A DNA stretch of 7,083 bases, from NCBI GenBank assembly GCA_963625535.1, contig CAVFUK010000102.1, forward strand, positions 1 to 7,083, given 5' to 3'. The notes under the pieces were generated by a model. The model did no database searches and had not been told where the DNA came from. It was given only the letters and a program-made list of their open reading frames with translations. The position numbers were made by a program, and so were the translations under genes. This DNA comes from Phocaeicola_A sp963625535. GTDB taxonomy: Bacteria; Bacteroidota; Bacteroidia; Bacteroidales; Bacteroidaceae. This document shows positions 6,614-7,083 of the stretch, in pieces; the stretch's first letter is position 1, and each line of letters opens with the position of its first letter.

Positions 6614-7083
6614 TTCTCGTTCTTCAGACAATCGATTATTACACTCAGTTCATCCACCAAAGCCGTGGGGCTGCCATAGTAACCGTTGGAGACCCAACGG
6701 GCGTTGCCCTTCTTGTCGATGACCATCTTCATAGGAATGCCTGAGGTGTGGAACAGGGAGCCATACGTCCCATACACTTTCTGGTTCTTGCCGTCTTTGT
6801 CAGGCGCATCGTAGCACACTTGGAAGTCGTCGTACCCTTTGCTCTTGATGAATGACTTGATTTTCTCGCGGAAGTTCTTATCCGTCTCCATGGTGGCGAC
6901 GAACAGGAAGGTCACATCCTGGTCCTCCTTGTATTTCTCCATCGCCATCTTCATGCCAGGCATGGCTGCCTTGCAAGGTCCGCACCAGGTGGCCCAGAAG
7001 TCGATGACGATGATTTTTCCCTTCAGGGTGTTCATGTCCAGCTGTCCGCCCTGCATCTTCTCCATCGTGAAGTAAGGCACAGG
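6610..7083 (-). CDS. TlpA-like thioredoxin-fold protein, N-terminus cut by window edge
   Basis: The frame is open to the window edge, showing the last 157 residues of a longer protein. The visible part is a full thioredoxin-like domain. PVPYFTMEKMQGGQLDMNTLKGK at the edge corresponds to the usual entry strand (P.F.....G..L....KGK). IIVIDFWATWCGPCKAAMP follows, with redox cysteines at 34 and 37 of the visible part, and the cis-proline loop is SGIPMKMVIDKKG. It should exchange disulfides in the periplasm, like TlpA/ResA. A GTG codon at 7080 could be mistaken for a start, but it lies inside the conserved entry strand, so the true start lies outside the window, perhaps after a signal peptide and DUF4369 domain. 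The stop overlaps the hydrolase start by ATGA. It is the most upstream gene seen in this operon, whose promoter is not in view. Confidence 0.92.
   Translation of the reverse strand, partial: PVPYFTMEKMQGGQLDMNTLKGKIIVIDFWATWCGPCKAAMPGMKMAMEKYKEDQDVTFLFVATMETDKNFREKIKSFIKSKGYDDFQVCYDAPDKDGKNQKVYGTYGSLFHTSGIPMKMVIDKKGNARWVSNGYYGSPTALVDELSVIIDCLKNEK

Overview
The window looks like Bacteroidota chromosome, most likely Bacteroidales and perhaps Prevotellaceae. The evidence is a DUF4369/TlpA-type lipid-free exported thioredoxin, a TonB-dependent receptor, a Bacteroidales-style C-terminal processing protease, a TAnnTTTG-type -7 promoter element, little sign of Shine-Dalgarno sequences, and signal peptides whose predicted cleavage leaves glutamine at +1. 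The genus is a guess. No RNA gene, insertion sequence, CRISPR array or phage feature was seen.

All six genes lie on the minus strand, so transcription runs from right to left. The right-hand unit (7083 to 2987) is tightly packed: a TlpA-like thioredoxin cut by the window edge, an exported alpha/beta hydrolase, an exported S41 serine protease, and a second TlpA-like protein with a long helical N-terminal half. Two of the three junctions are 4-base ATGA overlaps and the third is a 10-base gap. A strong hairpin at 2922-2958 follows the last stop codon.

The left-hand unit starts in the 186-base intergenic region (2801-2986), which holds that hairpin, an inverted repeat at 2871-2892 and a TACCTTTG element on the minus strand (2853-2846). 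It encodes an exported DUF362 protein and, 3 bases later, a TonB-dependent outer-membrane receptor that runs off the left edge with probably only a few tens of residues missing.

All five products with a visible N-terminus carry signal peptides, so both units act in the envelope. The right-hand unit pairs thiol-disulfide proteins with two hydrolytic enzymes, and its substrate is unknown. The left-hand unit pairs an outer-membrane importer with a periplasmic DUF362 protein and could serve uptake of a metal or cofactor, but the ligand cannot be read from sequence. The main oddities are an S41 protease that seems to have lost its PDZ domain while keeping its catalytic residues, and a DUF362 protein without the ferredoxin insert common in that family. 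I do not see clear evidence for a wholly new system.
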